Positions 1 to 6,460 of a DNA stretch of 7,544 nucleotides are shown here, piece by piece; within the stretch, counting starts at the first letter, position 1; every line of letters starts with the position of its first letter. The stretch is from assembly GCA_946533525.1 (NCBI GenBank), contig CAMNBW010000070.1, positions 1 to 7,544 of the forward strand, in the 5' to 3' direction. The notes beneath the pieces are model-generated. The model had not been told where the DNA came from. It was given only the letters and a program-made list of their open reading frames with translations, and searched no databases. Origin of the DNA: an uncultured Lachnospiraceae bacterium. Lineage in GTDB: Bacteria; Bacillota; Clostridia; Lachnospirales; Lachnospiraceae. The position numbers were made by a program, and so were the translations under genes.

Positions 1-759
1 TGCCAATTCCCGATATTCCTTTGCGCTGCGGGAACTCTTTTTATAGGCGCCTACAGGCATTGAATTGTCCTGCGCCCACTCGATGCTGCTGTCCACCCGG
101 ATAAAGCTCTTAAATACCCTTATATCCTCCATATCCGACAGCAGCTCCTCTGTCTGGTGGAAATAGTTCTTCCTTACATCCACCTTAGTTACTACTATAC
201 CACAGATCTTTAATTTTTTATTATACTTTGAGGCTTCATTTACATAGTCGATCATATTTGCCAGACCGAAGAGCCCCCATGGAGAAGCCTCCACAGGAAT
301 TACCACCCCGTCGGAAACATTCAGGATATTCCTGACCCATAACCCCAAAGTCGGCGGAGCGTCTATCAGGATATAATCGTATTTTTGCGAATCAAGGGTC
401 TTTTTTAAGAGCCCCTTTAATATATCCCTGCTGCCGCCCCTTTTATACAGCACTTCCTCTATCCCGCTCATGAGCATTGAGGAAGGGATGATGTCGAGAC
501 CCTCATATCGGGTTTCAAAAATGCAGTCCTCTAAATCCCCGGAGCGGAGCACCCCCTTATAGAGGTTATTCTCTCCTTCGTTAAACTCCATGACCCTCTC
601 TTCCTCGAAAAAAGAAAGGCTTAGGTTCATCTGCATATCTGTATCTATGGCAAGGACTCTGTGTCCCAGCTCATTAAGGGAATATGCGATATTTGCGCAG
701 GTGGTGGACTTTCCCGAACCGCCCTTATTATTTGCAAACACCAGCGTCTTAGTCTTCAT
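1..759 (-). CDS. ParA/Soj-like P-loop ATPase, 3' end cut by window edge
   Basis: The 253 visible residues are an open frame with no stop, so the gene continues past the left edge. A deviant Walker A box, KGGSGKST, lies at residues 12-19 with the signature lysine K12 and the P-loop lysine K17. A Walker A' segment DTDMQMN is at 39-45, and a Walker B strand ending in D133 (ILIDAPPTLG) is at 130-139. These define the ParA/MinD/Soj family of dimerising ATPases, which position or segregate DNA or protein cargo in the cytoplasm. The visible end (SAKEYRELA) matches the region near the C-terminus of Soj proteins, so probably only a short tail is missing. There is no long N-terminal DNA-binding extension as in P1-type ParA. 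The start overlaps the mscS stop as ATGA, implying translational coupling. Walker A' departs from the usual DxDPQGN. Whether this is the chromosomal Soj or an accessory positioning ATPase cannot be told, because any parB partner would lie outside the window. Confidence 0.9.
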   Translation of the reverse strand, partial: MKTKTLVFANNKGGSGKSTTCANIAYSLNELGHRVLAIDTDMQMNLSLSFFEEERVMEFNEGENNLYKGVLRSGDLEDCIFETRYEGLDIIPSSMLMSGIEEVLYKRGGSRDILKGLLKKTLDSQKYDYILIDAPPTLGLWVRNILNVSDGVVIPVEASPWGLFGLANMIDYVNEASKYNKKLKICGIVVTKVDVRKNYFHQTEELLSDMEDIRVFKSFIRVDSSIEWAQDNSMPVGAYKKSSRSAKEYRELA

Positions 760-1685
760 GATCCGTTTACCCCGTCCAGATGCACATCCAACTGGTTGAA
801 AGGAATAGAGATATTATTCGCATCCAGGGCCAGCTTTACATTCTCATTCAGTCTCCAAAGAGCGGGGAAATAGTCGTCCGCAGCCACCCAGAGCCTTCCG
901 CCCATGACCACCGAGGAATCCCCGAGGCTCCTTACAAATACTATAGGCTCGCTGTCCTCTAAAATAGCGGAGTCCTCCTTCATGACCTCATATATGACTT
1001 CCTTGGCCTTCTTTATATCGGCGCTGTAATCTATACCCACCGACAGGTCTATCATCCTCCTGTTGAGCCCCGTATAATTCGTAATGGAGTCGTTGGACAG
1101 AAGGCCGTTGGGTATCACTACAGCTTTCCCGTCGTAGGTCTGAAGAGTGGTATTAAAGAGCTTTATATCCTGAACCTTGCCCTCGTTCTTATGCGTATCC
1201 TCAAGGATATAATCTCCCACCTTAAAGGGCTTCAATATGAGTATCAGCACTCCTCCCGCAAAGTTCGAAAGGCTCCCCCGAAGGGCCAGACCTATGGTGA
1301 TGCCCACGGAGCCCACGACCGCGACGATGGAAGCCGAATTCACTCCGAAATTTCCGGCAACGATAACCGCCAGCAGCACATACATGACCACCTTCAGGAC
1401 ACTGTCCACGAAGTGTATAAGATAGGTCTCCACGCCGAATCGCTCCATGGAATGCTTTACGAGCTTTCTTACGGCTCCGATCAGCTTAAGCCCGATGAAA
1501 ACGATAATGGCGCTTATCAGTACCCTTATCCCCAACTGAAGGAACTTCTCGGGAAGCGTCGATAAATACTTGCTTATTACGCCTTCCTCGGCAACTATTT
1601 CCTTCACATCTTCAATATTGCTGACCTCGCTTAACTCCGCGGTAAGGTCGGTGATATTGGAAACGGTTTCCTGACTGACGCTCAT
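756..1685 (-). CDS. mscS: MscS-family small-conductance mechanosensitive channel
   Basis: This is a 309-residue inner-membrane channel that would open under membrane tension and release solutes during hypo-osmotic shock. About 50 polar, acidic residues come first. Predicted membrane helices follow at about 52-70, 94-112 and 118-150. The third is the pore helix, rich in Gly and Ala (GSVGITIGLAL at 125-135, then GSLSNFAGG at 137-145). The beta domain has KPFKVGDYI (152-160), VVIPNG (189-194) and SITNY (200-204). The C-terminal alpha/beta part ends with ISIPFNQLDVHL (292-303), the family's typical ending. Length is close to E. coli MscS (286) plus a longer N-terminal segment. The start ATG overlaps the GH13 stop (ATGA), with GAGGGCG upstream. 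The stop in turn overlaps the parA-like start. One oddity is R136, at the hinge position where E. coli MscS has Q112. The family call is secure; conductance and gating are not readable. Confidence 0.95.
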   Translation of the reverse strand: MSVSQETVSNITDLTAELSEVSNIEDVKEIVAEEGVISKYLSTLPEKFLQLGIRVLISAIIVFIGLKLIGAVRKLVKHSMERFGVETYLIHFVDSVLKVVMYVLLAVIVAGNFGVNSASIVAVVGSVGITIGLALRGSLSNFAGGVLILILKPFKVGDYILEDTHKNEGKVQDIKLFNTTLQTYDGKAVVIPNGLLSNDSITNYTGLNRRMIDLSVGIDYSADIKKAKEVIYEVMKEDSAILEDSEPIVFVRSLGDSSVVMGGRLWVAADDYFPALWRLNENVKLALDANNISIPFNQLDVHLDGVNGS

Positions 1686-3889
1686 GACTCGCCCTCGAAC
1701 TTAAAGACGGAAACCGCCAGCGGGGGTACCTTTATAGAAAGGGAATTCTTCCTTCCGTCAAATTCGATCTCCTCGGAATGCTTTACCTTGAGATTTCTGA
1801 AATCGAAGCCTCCGTATTTTTCGTCATCCGAGTTGAATATCTCCTTATATTTCCCGGCAAAGGGAACCCCGATCCTATAGTTCTTCCTCGGGATATTCTC
1901 GAAGTTAAATACCATAAGGAGGGTCTCCTTCTGCTCCCTGGAGTGCCTTGCAAAAACGATTATATTTTCCTTCGGGGATATGCAGTTTATCCACTCGAAG
2001 ATCTCGTCATTATCGGTACTGTCCTCATAGAGGGCCGGATGGGAGCTGTAAAGGTTCAAAAGATCCTTAACATATACCTCAATCATTTTTTCCGACTCAT
2101 TTTGCGCATCGGAATAGATAAAGCCTTCACCGAAGCCCTCAGCCTTTGCACAGTCCTGTCCCATAAAGATAAGCTTCTTGCCGGGATAGGTGTACTGCAG
2201 CGCCAGAAGGGATTTGAGGTTGGATTCCTTCTCATCCTGAACGCCGCTCATGGCGGTAATGAGCCCGCCCTTATCCCCGGAAACATCCCAGTGCGAAAAG
2301 CCCAGGATAAATTTCTCGGAACCCGCTATTACCGGCGGGAAAATGAGCTCATCATAGTGGTGGGTCCTGTAGAGAGGGTCATAGGACATATATGACCTTA
2401 AGTTATCCGAAAATACCAGGTTCCAGCAGTAATCGAAGCCCAGGGCATGGTCGGAATCATAGGTATCCCCGGTTATTTCCCCGTAGGATGAGCTGTCCGC
2501 TGCCATAAGGAGCCTTCCCGGATATTTTTTATGGAAGGCTTCGGTAAGCTCTCTGAAAAACTGACCCGCTTCCAGGTTTTCGCTCCCTCCGTAGATATTG
2601 GGGAGCCAGGAACCGCTTTGCTTTCCAAAGTCATGGTAGAGCATTGAGGAGATCCCGTAGAGCTTGATCCCGTCCACATGGTAGTGCTCCGCCCAGAAAA
2701 AGATGCTGGACATAACGAAGCTTCTGACCTCGGGCTTGGAGAAATCGAAGTTCACGTTCCCGTCCGCCCTGTCGGCACGTCTCATATCGGAATTCTCATA
2801 TAGAGCCTCTCCGTCAAAGAGATATAAGCCCTCCTCGGATTTCGGATAGGACGAGATGGAGAGCTCCAGTATGACCTCTATACCCTTCTCGTGCATATGA
2901 TTTACAAGATATTTAAAGTCCTCGGGAGACCCAAAGCGTCCGGTCGGCGCAAAAAATCCGGTAGCGTTGAAGCCCAGGCTTTCATCCGAAGGATACTCGG
3001 CTATAGGAAGCAGCTCCAAGGCCTGATAGCCCATAGACCTTATATGTGAGCCAAGCTCGTTCCCTATCTTTTTGTAGTTTTTGAACTTAGAGCCTTCCTT
3101 ATCCTCTTCCTTAAAGGAGGCACAGCAGGCCTCGTAGATAGTATACGGGCTCTTCTGCCTGTCCTTCGTTTTAAGGCCTTTAAGGTACTGCTCGTCGGTC
3201 CACTTAAAGTCCTCCTTCTCTCCGGCCTTACCGGCAGCCTCCGGAGTCTGTTCATATTCATAAGCGTAAGGATCGGTCTTTAAAAATACTCTTCCGTCCT
3301 GGGTCTTTATCTCATACTTATATACGTCTCCGGGCTTTATTCCCGGGATAAAGAGCTCAAAGACCCCGGTATCATAGAGGTTTTCCATCTGGAACATCGC
3401 TCCGTTCCATGAGCTTTGATCGCAAAGCACGCTCACCCTCATTGCCCTCGGTGCATAAACCGTAAAGCGCATTCCCTTTGTACCATTGACCTCGGTATAA
3501 TGGGCGCCGAAAAGCTCATAGGCCTTATTGTCCGAGCCCGAAAGAAATTTATTTATCCTTCTTTTCGTGGTTATATTGGGGAACTGATAGGGATCTACAA
3601 AGCTTATCTTTCCCTTTTCAGTTACCGCTTCGATGCTGTACTTAAAGGGCAGCTTCCTCCTTACCAGGCAGGCAAAGAAACCCTCCTCATCCGCAAGCTC
3701 GCATTTTTGAGCTGATTTAGCGCCTTCTACATGTACGCTCACTTCCTCGGCTCCGGGTACAAAGATCTGAATTAAAGTATTGCTGCCATGTGCTTTGGGA
3801 CCAAGGATAGACTTCGGAGATGCTTCCTCCGTGTAGGTGACTGCCTCTATCGCGGCCCAATCCATAAGGTCATAGAGTTTCTTCTGCAT
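1682..3889 (-). CDS. Branching-enzyme-like GH13 protein with eroded active site (probable pseudoenzyme)
   Basis: The 735-residue protein has the architecture of glycogen branching enzymes (GlgB, GH13 with CBM48): an N1 beta-sandwich at about 20-105, a CBM48 domain at about 125-212 (W161; KTDPYAY at 204-210), an alpha/beta barrel at about 248-620 and a C-terminal beta domain to 733. Family landmarks survive: APTGRFGSPEDFKYLV (314-329), HVDG (404-407), PNIYGG(S)ENLEA (430-441), PGKKLIFMGQ (569-578). The catalytic positions do not. The nucleophile Asp of GLRVDAV is Y411, the acid/base Glu of AEEST is A464 (followed by D465), the Asp of SHDEV is W534, and region I DWVPAHF reads ELSISSY (342-348). 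The frame is intact, so this is not decay by frameshift. Branching activity is not expected; I infer a glucan-binding, regulatory or structural role. Automatic annotation would call it glgB. It starts 27 bases after the DUF1015 gene with an AAGGAG site, and its stop overlaps mscS. Confidence 0.9.
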   Translation of the reverse strand: MQKKLYDLMDWAAIEAVTYTEEASPKSILGPKAHGSNTLIQIFVPGAEEVSVHVEGAKSAQKCELADEEGFFACLVRRKLPFKYSIEAVTEKGKISFVDPYQFPNITTKRRINKFLSGSDNKAYELFGAHYTEVNGTKGMRFTVYAPRAMRVSVLCDQSSWNGAMFQMENLYDTGVFELFIPGIKPGDVYKYEIKTQDGRVFLKTDPYAYEYEQTPEAAGKAGEKEDFKWTDEQYLKGLKTKDRQKSPYTIYEACCASFKEEDKEGSKFKNYKKIGNELGSHIRSMGYQALELLPIAEYPSDESLGFNATGFFAPTGRFGSPEDFKYLVNHMHEKGIEVILELSISSYPKSEEGLYLFDGEALYENSDMRRADRADGNVNFDFSKPEVRSFVMSSIFFWAEHYHVDGIKLYGISSMLYHDFGKQSGSWLPNIYGGSENLEAGQFFRELTEAFHKKYPGRLLMAADSSSYGEITGDTYDSDHALGFDYCWNLVFSDNLRSYMSYDPLYRTHHYDELIFPPVIAGSEKFILGFSHWDVSGDKGGLITAMSGVQDEKESNLKSLLALQYTYPGKKLIFMGQDCAKAEGFGEGFIYSDAQNESEKMIEVYVKDLLNLYSSHPALYEDSTDNDEIFEWINCISPKENIIVFARHSREQKETLLMVFNFENIPRKNYRIGVPFAGKYKEIFNSDDEKYGGFDFRNLKVKHSEEIEFDGRKNSLSIKVPPLAVSVFKFEGES
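1690..1696 (-). promoter_or_regulatory. Ribosome binding site of mscS within the GH13-like gene end
   Basis: The transcribed strand reads GAGGGCG four bases before ATG 1685. The ATG shares ATGA with the GH13 stop at 1684-1682, so a ribosome ending on the upstream gene can restart here. Confidence 0.55.
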
Positions 3890-3901
3890 AAGCTTTAGTT
3901 T

Positions 3902-3907
3902 CTCCTT
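3902..3907 (-). promoter_or_regulatory. Ribosome binding site of the GH13-like gene
   Basis: The transcribed strand has a perfect AAGGAG in the 27-base gap after the DUF1015 stop. Its spacing to ATG 3889 is 12 bases, somewhat long. The alternative ATG at codon 9 (MDWAAIE) would be further still, so 3889 is kept; Lachnospiraceae branching enzymes also tend to start with a short KLYDLMDW-type leader. Confidence 0.65.
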
Positions 3908-3916
3908 AAATAGGTT

Positions 3917-5161
3917 TTAGAATTTATGTATAAATAACCCGCTTCTCAGCTTCGGCTCGAACCAGGTGGATTTCGGCGGCATGAGCCTGTTTTCATCCGC
4001 CACCGCAAAGAGCTCATGTATATCCGTGGGGTACATGGAAAAGGCCACCTCCCACTTGCCGGAGTCCACAAGCCTTACCAGCTCTTCAAGACCCCTTATG
4101 CCTCCCACAAAGCTTATCCTCTTATCGGTCTTCGGATCCTCAATATTGAGTATCGGGGCCAGCAGCTCATTCTGTAGTATGGAAACATCGAGCTTCTCCA
4201 CTATATCATCGGATATAAGGCCTTCCTTTATCGTAAGGCAGTACCATTTATGCCCGATATACATCCCGAACTTCCCCTTGGAATCGGGTCTGTACGGCTT
4301 TTCTCCAAGCTCCTCTATAATGAACTTCTTTCTTATCCTGTCTAAGAACCGGCTCTCCGACAGGGAATTGAGATCCTTTACCACGCGGTTATAGTCATAT
4401 ATCTTAAGCTCCTCATCGGGAAAGAGCACGCACAGGAAATAATTGAATTCCTCTTCCCCTGTATAGTCTCCGGCCGCCTCTCTCCTCTTCATGCACACCC
4501 TGACCGCCGAGGCACAGCGATGATGTCCGTCGCAGATATATATATCATTTATACCCGCAAAAGCTGACCTTATATCGGCCACGTCCTGCTCCCCGGTAAT
4601 GCTCCAGCACCTGTGAGTGATGCCGTCCCGGGAGGTAAAGTCATAGAGCTTTGAGGCGTCGTCGCCTTTGACCTTTGCCACTATGCCGTTTATGACCTCA
4701 TTTGCCCTGTAGCCTAAGAAGATAGGGCCCGTCTGGGCGCTTAAAGCATCCACATGCCTTACCCTGTCCTCCTCCTTGCTCTTTAAGGTGTTCTCATGGC
4801 GCTTTATGACATTCCCGATATAGTCCTCTACATCCGCCGTAGCGACTATTCCTGTCTGGGCACGGCCATCCATCGTAAGCTCGTAAATATAGTAAGCGGG
4901 AGCGTCATCTGAGATGAAATAGCCCTTTTCCTCCATTTCATCCAGAAGCTCTCCCGCTTTTTTATATACCCTGTCGTCGTAGGTGTCCACATCGTCGTCA
5001 AAATTGGTCTCCGCCCTGTCTATCCTTAAGAACGACAGTGGTTCTTTTGCAACCTCCTGTTTCGCCTCTTCCCTTGAATATACATCATAAGGCAGGGCGG
5101 CAATCCTGTCTGCCGCGCCTAAAGAAGGTCTCATTGCCTTAAATGGTCTGATATTTGCCAT
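3917..5161 (-). CDS. DUF1015-family protein, candidate serine-related function
   Basis: The 414-residue cytoplasmic protein begins MANIRPFKAMRP, the usual start of DUF1015 proteins, and ends with the equally typical MPPKSTWFEPKLRSG (394-408). Conserved blocks in between are LPYDV (23-27), RHENT (121-125), GPIFLGY (145-151) and CDGHHR (210-215). DGHHR resembles a motif of the ParB/sulfiredoxin fold, and databases often label the family as SpoOJ/ParB-like, although I see no DNA-binding helix-turn-helix. I chose the ATG at 5161 over one 38 codons upstream at 5275. It has AAAGGAAG in front and gives the family start, while the extension has no family resemblance and covers strong inverted repeats. 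The biochemical role is not established as far as I know. Position after serC-serA suggests serine metabolism; ADP-dependent free-serine kinases (SerK, SbnI) share the ParB/Srx fold, which makes phosphoserine handling plausible. No signal peptide or membrane segment is seen. Confidence 0.92.
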   Translation of the reverse strand: MANIRPFKAMRPSLGAADRIAALPYDVYSREEAKQEVAKEPLSFLRIDRAETNFDDDVDTYDDRVYKKAGELLDEMEEKGYFISDDAPAYYIYELTMDGRAQTGIVATADVEDYIGNVIKRHENTLKSKEEDRVRHVDALSAQTGPIFLGYRANEVINGIVAKVKGDDASKLYDFTSRDGITHRCWSITGEQDVADIRSAFAGINDIYICDGHHRCASAVRVCMKRREAAGDYTGEEEFNYFLCVLFPDEELKIYDYNRVVKDLNSLSESRFLDRIRKKFIIEELGEKPYRPDSKGKFGMYIGHKWYCLTIKEGLISDDIVEKLDVSILQNELLAPILNIEDPKTDKRISFVGGIRGLEELVRLVDSGKWEVAFSMYPTDIHELFAVADENRLMPPKSTWFEPKLRSGLFIHKF

Positions 5162-5163
5162 TA

Positions 5164-5171
5164 CTTCCTTT
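5164..5171 (-). promoter_or_regulatory. Ribosome binding site deciding the DUF1015 start
   Basis: On the transcribed strand this reads AAAGGAAG, with the GGA core 4 bases before ATG 5161. It decides the start in favour of MANIRPF over the upstream ATG at 5275, which lies in the loop side of a long hairpin and lacks a comparable site. Confidence 0.7.
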
Positions 5172-5173
5172 CT

Positions 5174-5188
5174 GCCGCTCTTTGCGGC
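5174..5188 (-). repeat. Hairpin 4: small GC stem beside the DUF1015 ribosome binding site
   Basis: The arms GCCGC and GCGGC pair perfectly around the loop AAAGA, ending two bases before the AAAGGAAG ribosome binding site. It could influence ribosome access, but five base pairs can also arise by chance. Confidence 0.6.
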
Positions 5189-5194
5189 TCGCGA

Positions 5195-5218
5195 AGAAAA
5201 ATTCCGAAGGATTTTTCT
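5195..5218 (-). repeat. Hairpin 3: A/U-rich stem with a C(UUCG)G tetraloop
   Basis: In the transcript, AGAAAAATCC and GGAATTTTTCT-type arms pair over 10 positions with one C-A mismatch, capped by UUCG closed by C-G, a notably stable loop. The U-run is inside the stem rather than after it, so terminator function is doubtful. Confidence 0.75.
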
Positions 5219-5230
5219 GATGCGATAAAT

Positions 5231-5260
5231 GCATTGGAGACGCTTTAGCGACACCAATGC
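5231..5260 (-). repeat. Hairpin 2: interrupted inverted repeat
   Basis: The outer arms GCATTGG and CCAATGC (7 bp) are exact complements. After a 3x3 internal segment (a G-C pair flanked by U-U mismatches), an inner CGC/GCG stem closes a TAAA loop. It is separated from hairpin 1 by only four bases. Confidence 0.8.
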
Positions 5261-5264
5261 GAAG

Positions 5265-5294
5265 TTGAAAGTCATGTATCGACATGACTTTCAA
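5265..5294 (-). repeat. Hairpin 1: perfect 12-bp inverted repeat covering the serA stop
   Basis: The arms TTGAAAGTCATG and CATGACTTTCAA are exact reverse complements around a 6-base loop (TCGATA in the transcript). The serA TGA (5293-5291) is inside the 5' arm. Three further pairs can form beyond a one-base bulge. No U-run follows, so it does not look like an intrinsic terminator. Confidence 0.85.
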
Positions 5295-6457
5295 GCTTTT
5301 ACTACCCTTAATCTGTAAACACCGTCAAGGGCACGGATCTTTTCGAAGATCTCGTCCGTCGGAACCGTATCCAGATCAAACATCGATACCGCGTTGTCGC
5401 CCTTGGATTTATTGTTCATCTCGGCTATATTTATGCCTGCTTCCCCGAAGATCGCCGAAAACCTTGTGATGGTATTGGCCTTATTCTCGTGAAATACTAT
5501 TACCCTCGAGGCAGTCTGGCATACGCCCATTTCTATGGGAGGGAAATTCACGGAATTTTTGATATTTCCGTTCTCCATATAGTTCATAAGCTCTTTGACC
5601 GCCATTATGGCACAGTTGTCCTCGGATTCCTCGGTCGATGCTCCCAGATGGGGTATAACGATGCAGCCCTCCTGCCCTACTGTTGTGGGATTGGGGAAAT
5701 CCGAAACGTAGCGGCGAAGCTTTCCTACCTTAAGGGCGCTTACAACCGCCTCTTCATCCACGAGCTCGTCCCGGGCGAAGTTTAAAAGTATCGCATCGTT
5801 CTTCATAAGCTTTATGGATTCTGCATTTATCATCTTCCTTGTGGAGTCCATGAGCGGAACGTGTATCGTGATATAATCGCAGTTTGCGTAGATCTCCTCC
5901 ACGCTTAAGGCGTGCTTAATCGCTCTGGACAGATGCCAGGCGGCGTCAACCGAAATATAGGGGTCATAGCCCAAAACCTCCATTCCGAGGTTGACCGCGG
6001 TGTTTGCGACCTTTACACCTATAGCTCCCAGGCCGATTATTCCAAGCTTCTTTCCCTCTATCTCGGAGCCCGCATACTGCTTCTTCTGCGCCTCCGCGTC
6101 CTTCGCAACGTCCTTATTCTTCTTCTGGGTCTCAAGCCACTCTATTCCGTCCACGATGCCCCTAGACGCTAAGAGCATTCCCGCTATGACAAGCTCCTTT
6201 ACCCCGTTGGCATTCGCTCCCGGAGTATTGAAAACGACGATACCCTTTCTGGCGCACTCTTCAAGAGGGATATTGTTTACCCCGGCACCGGCCCTGGCAA
6301 CGGCCATAAGACCCTCGGGCAGCTCCATCCCGTGCATCTTTGCGGAACGCACCAGCACACAGTCCGCATCCTTTAAATCGTCGCACTTAACATATTCGCT
6401 TCCGAAATTATCCAGCCCCACCTTTGCAATGGGATTTAAACAGTTGTATTTAAACAT
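5291..6457 (-). CDS. serA: D-3-phosphoglycerate dehydrogenase
   Basis: SerA oxidises 3-phosphoglycerate to 3-phosphohydroxypyruvate with NAD, the first step of the phosphorylated serine pathway in the cytosol. The 388 residues show the 2-hydroxyacid dehydrogenase plan. The nucleotide-binding GLGAIG is at 142-147, with D165 (GYDP) at the usual NAD-ribose position. The catalytic Arg is R229 in NFARDELVDEE, and the catalytic His is H270 in PHLGAST. A C-terminal ACT domain at about 318-388 keeps HEN (323-325) and INIAE (342-346), which match the serine-binding residues of E. coli SerA, so feedback inhibition by serine is likely. The segment holding the third catalytic residue, usually VFPTEP, reads DFPNP (253-257) without Glu. 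I recall this form from other Firmicute SerA proteins, so I do not read it as loss of function. The gene starts 3 bases after the serC stop, with AAGAGAGG inside the serC end as ribosome binding site. Its stop codon lies in a hairpin. Confidence 0.96.
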   Translation of the reverse strand: MFKYNCLNPIAKVGLDNFGSEYVKCDDLKDADCVLVRSAKMHGMELPEGLMAVARAGAGVNNIPLEECARKGIVVFNTPGANANGVKELVIAGMLLASRGIVDGIEWLETQKKNKDVAKDAEAQKKQYAGSEIEGKKLGIIGLGAIGVKVANTAVNLGMEVLGYDPYISVDAAWHLSRAIKHALSVEEIYANCDYITIHVPLMDSTRKMINAESIKLMKNDAILLNFARDELVDEEAVVSALKVGKLRRYVSDFPNPTTVGQEGCIVIPHLGASTEESEDNCAIMAVKELMNYMENGNIKNSVNFPPIEMGVCQTASRVIVFHENKANTITRFSAIFGEAGINIAEMNNKSKGDNAVSMFDLDTVPTDEIFEKIRALDGVYRLRVVKA

Positions 6458-6460
6458 CTC

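Larger units (their letters stand above)
5162..5290 (-). other. serA-DUF1015 intergenic region with four inverted repeats
   Basis: This 129-base gap is the only sizeable non-coding stretch in the window. In transcript order it holds four hairpins, the first reaching into the serA stop codon and the last ending just before the ribosome binding site. I could not find a convincing -35/-10 promoter pair, a terminator with a run of U after a GC-rich stem, or a riboswitch class I recognise. It may be an RNA processing or stability element, or a small inserted palindromic sequence. Confidence 0.7.

Noticed and set aside
1..759. Plasmid or mobile-element partition gene
   Set aside because: It overlaps the mscS stop in a same-strand operon with metabolic genes, and no transposase, integrase, replication gene or terminal repeat is seen.
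1778..2395. Plus-strand open frame of 205 codons
   Set aside because: It lies wholly opposite the GH13-like gene, whose protein is clearly homologous; no ribosome binding site or recognisable product.
1682..3889. Ordinary active GlgB branching enzyme
   Set aside because: The scaffold fits, but Y411, A464 and W534 replace the three catalytic acids.
3966..4394. Plus-strand open frame of 142 codons
   Set aside because: It is antisense to the conserved C-terminal half of the DUF1015 gene and is Ser-rich without family features.
5195..5218. Intrinsic terminator after serA
   Set aside because: The stem is A/U-rich and the U-run is part of the stem, with CUUCGCGAG following instead of a U tract.
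5162..5275. N-terminal extension of the DUF1015 protein from ATG 5275 (38 extra residues)
   Set aside because: It has no good ribosome binding site, no resemblance to the family start, and lies across the hairpin array; ATG 5161 has AAAGGAAG and gives MANIRPF.
5162..5290. Promoter for the DUF1015 gene
   Set aside because: TTGGTG and CATTTAT-like elements can be picked out, but they fall inside hairpin 2 and match the consensus poorly.
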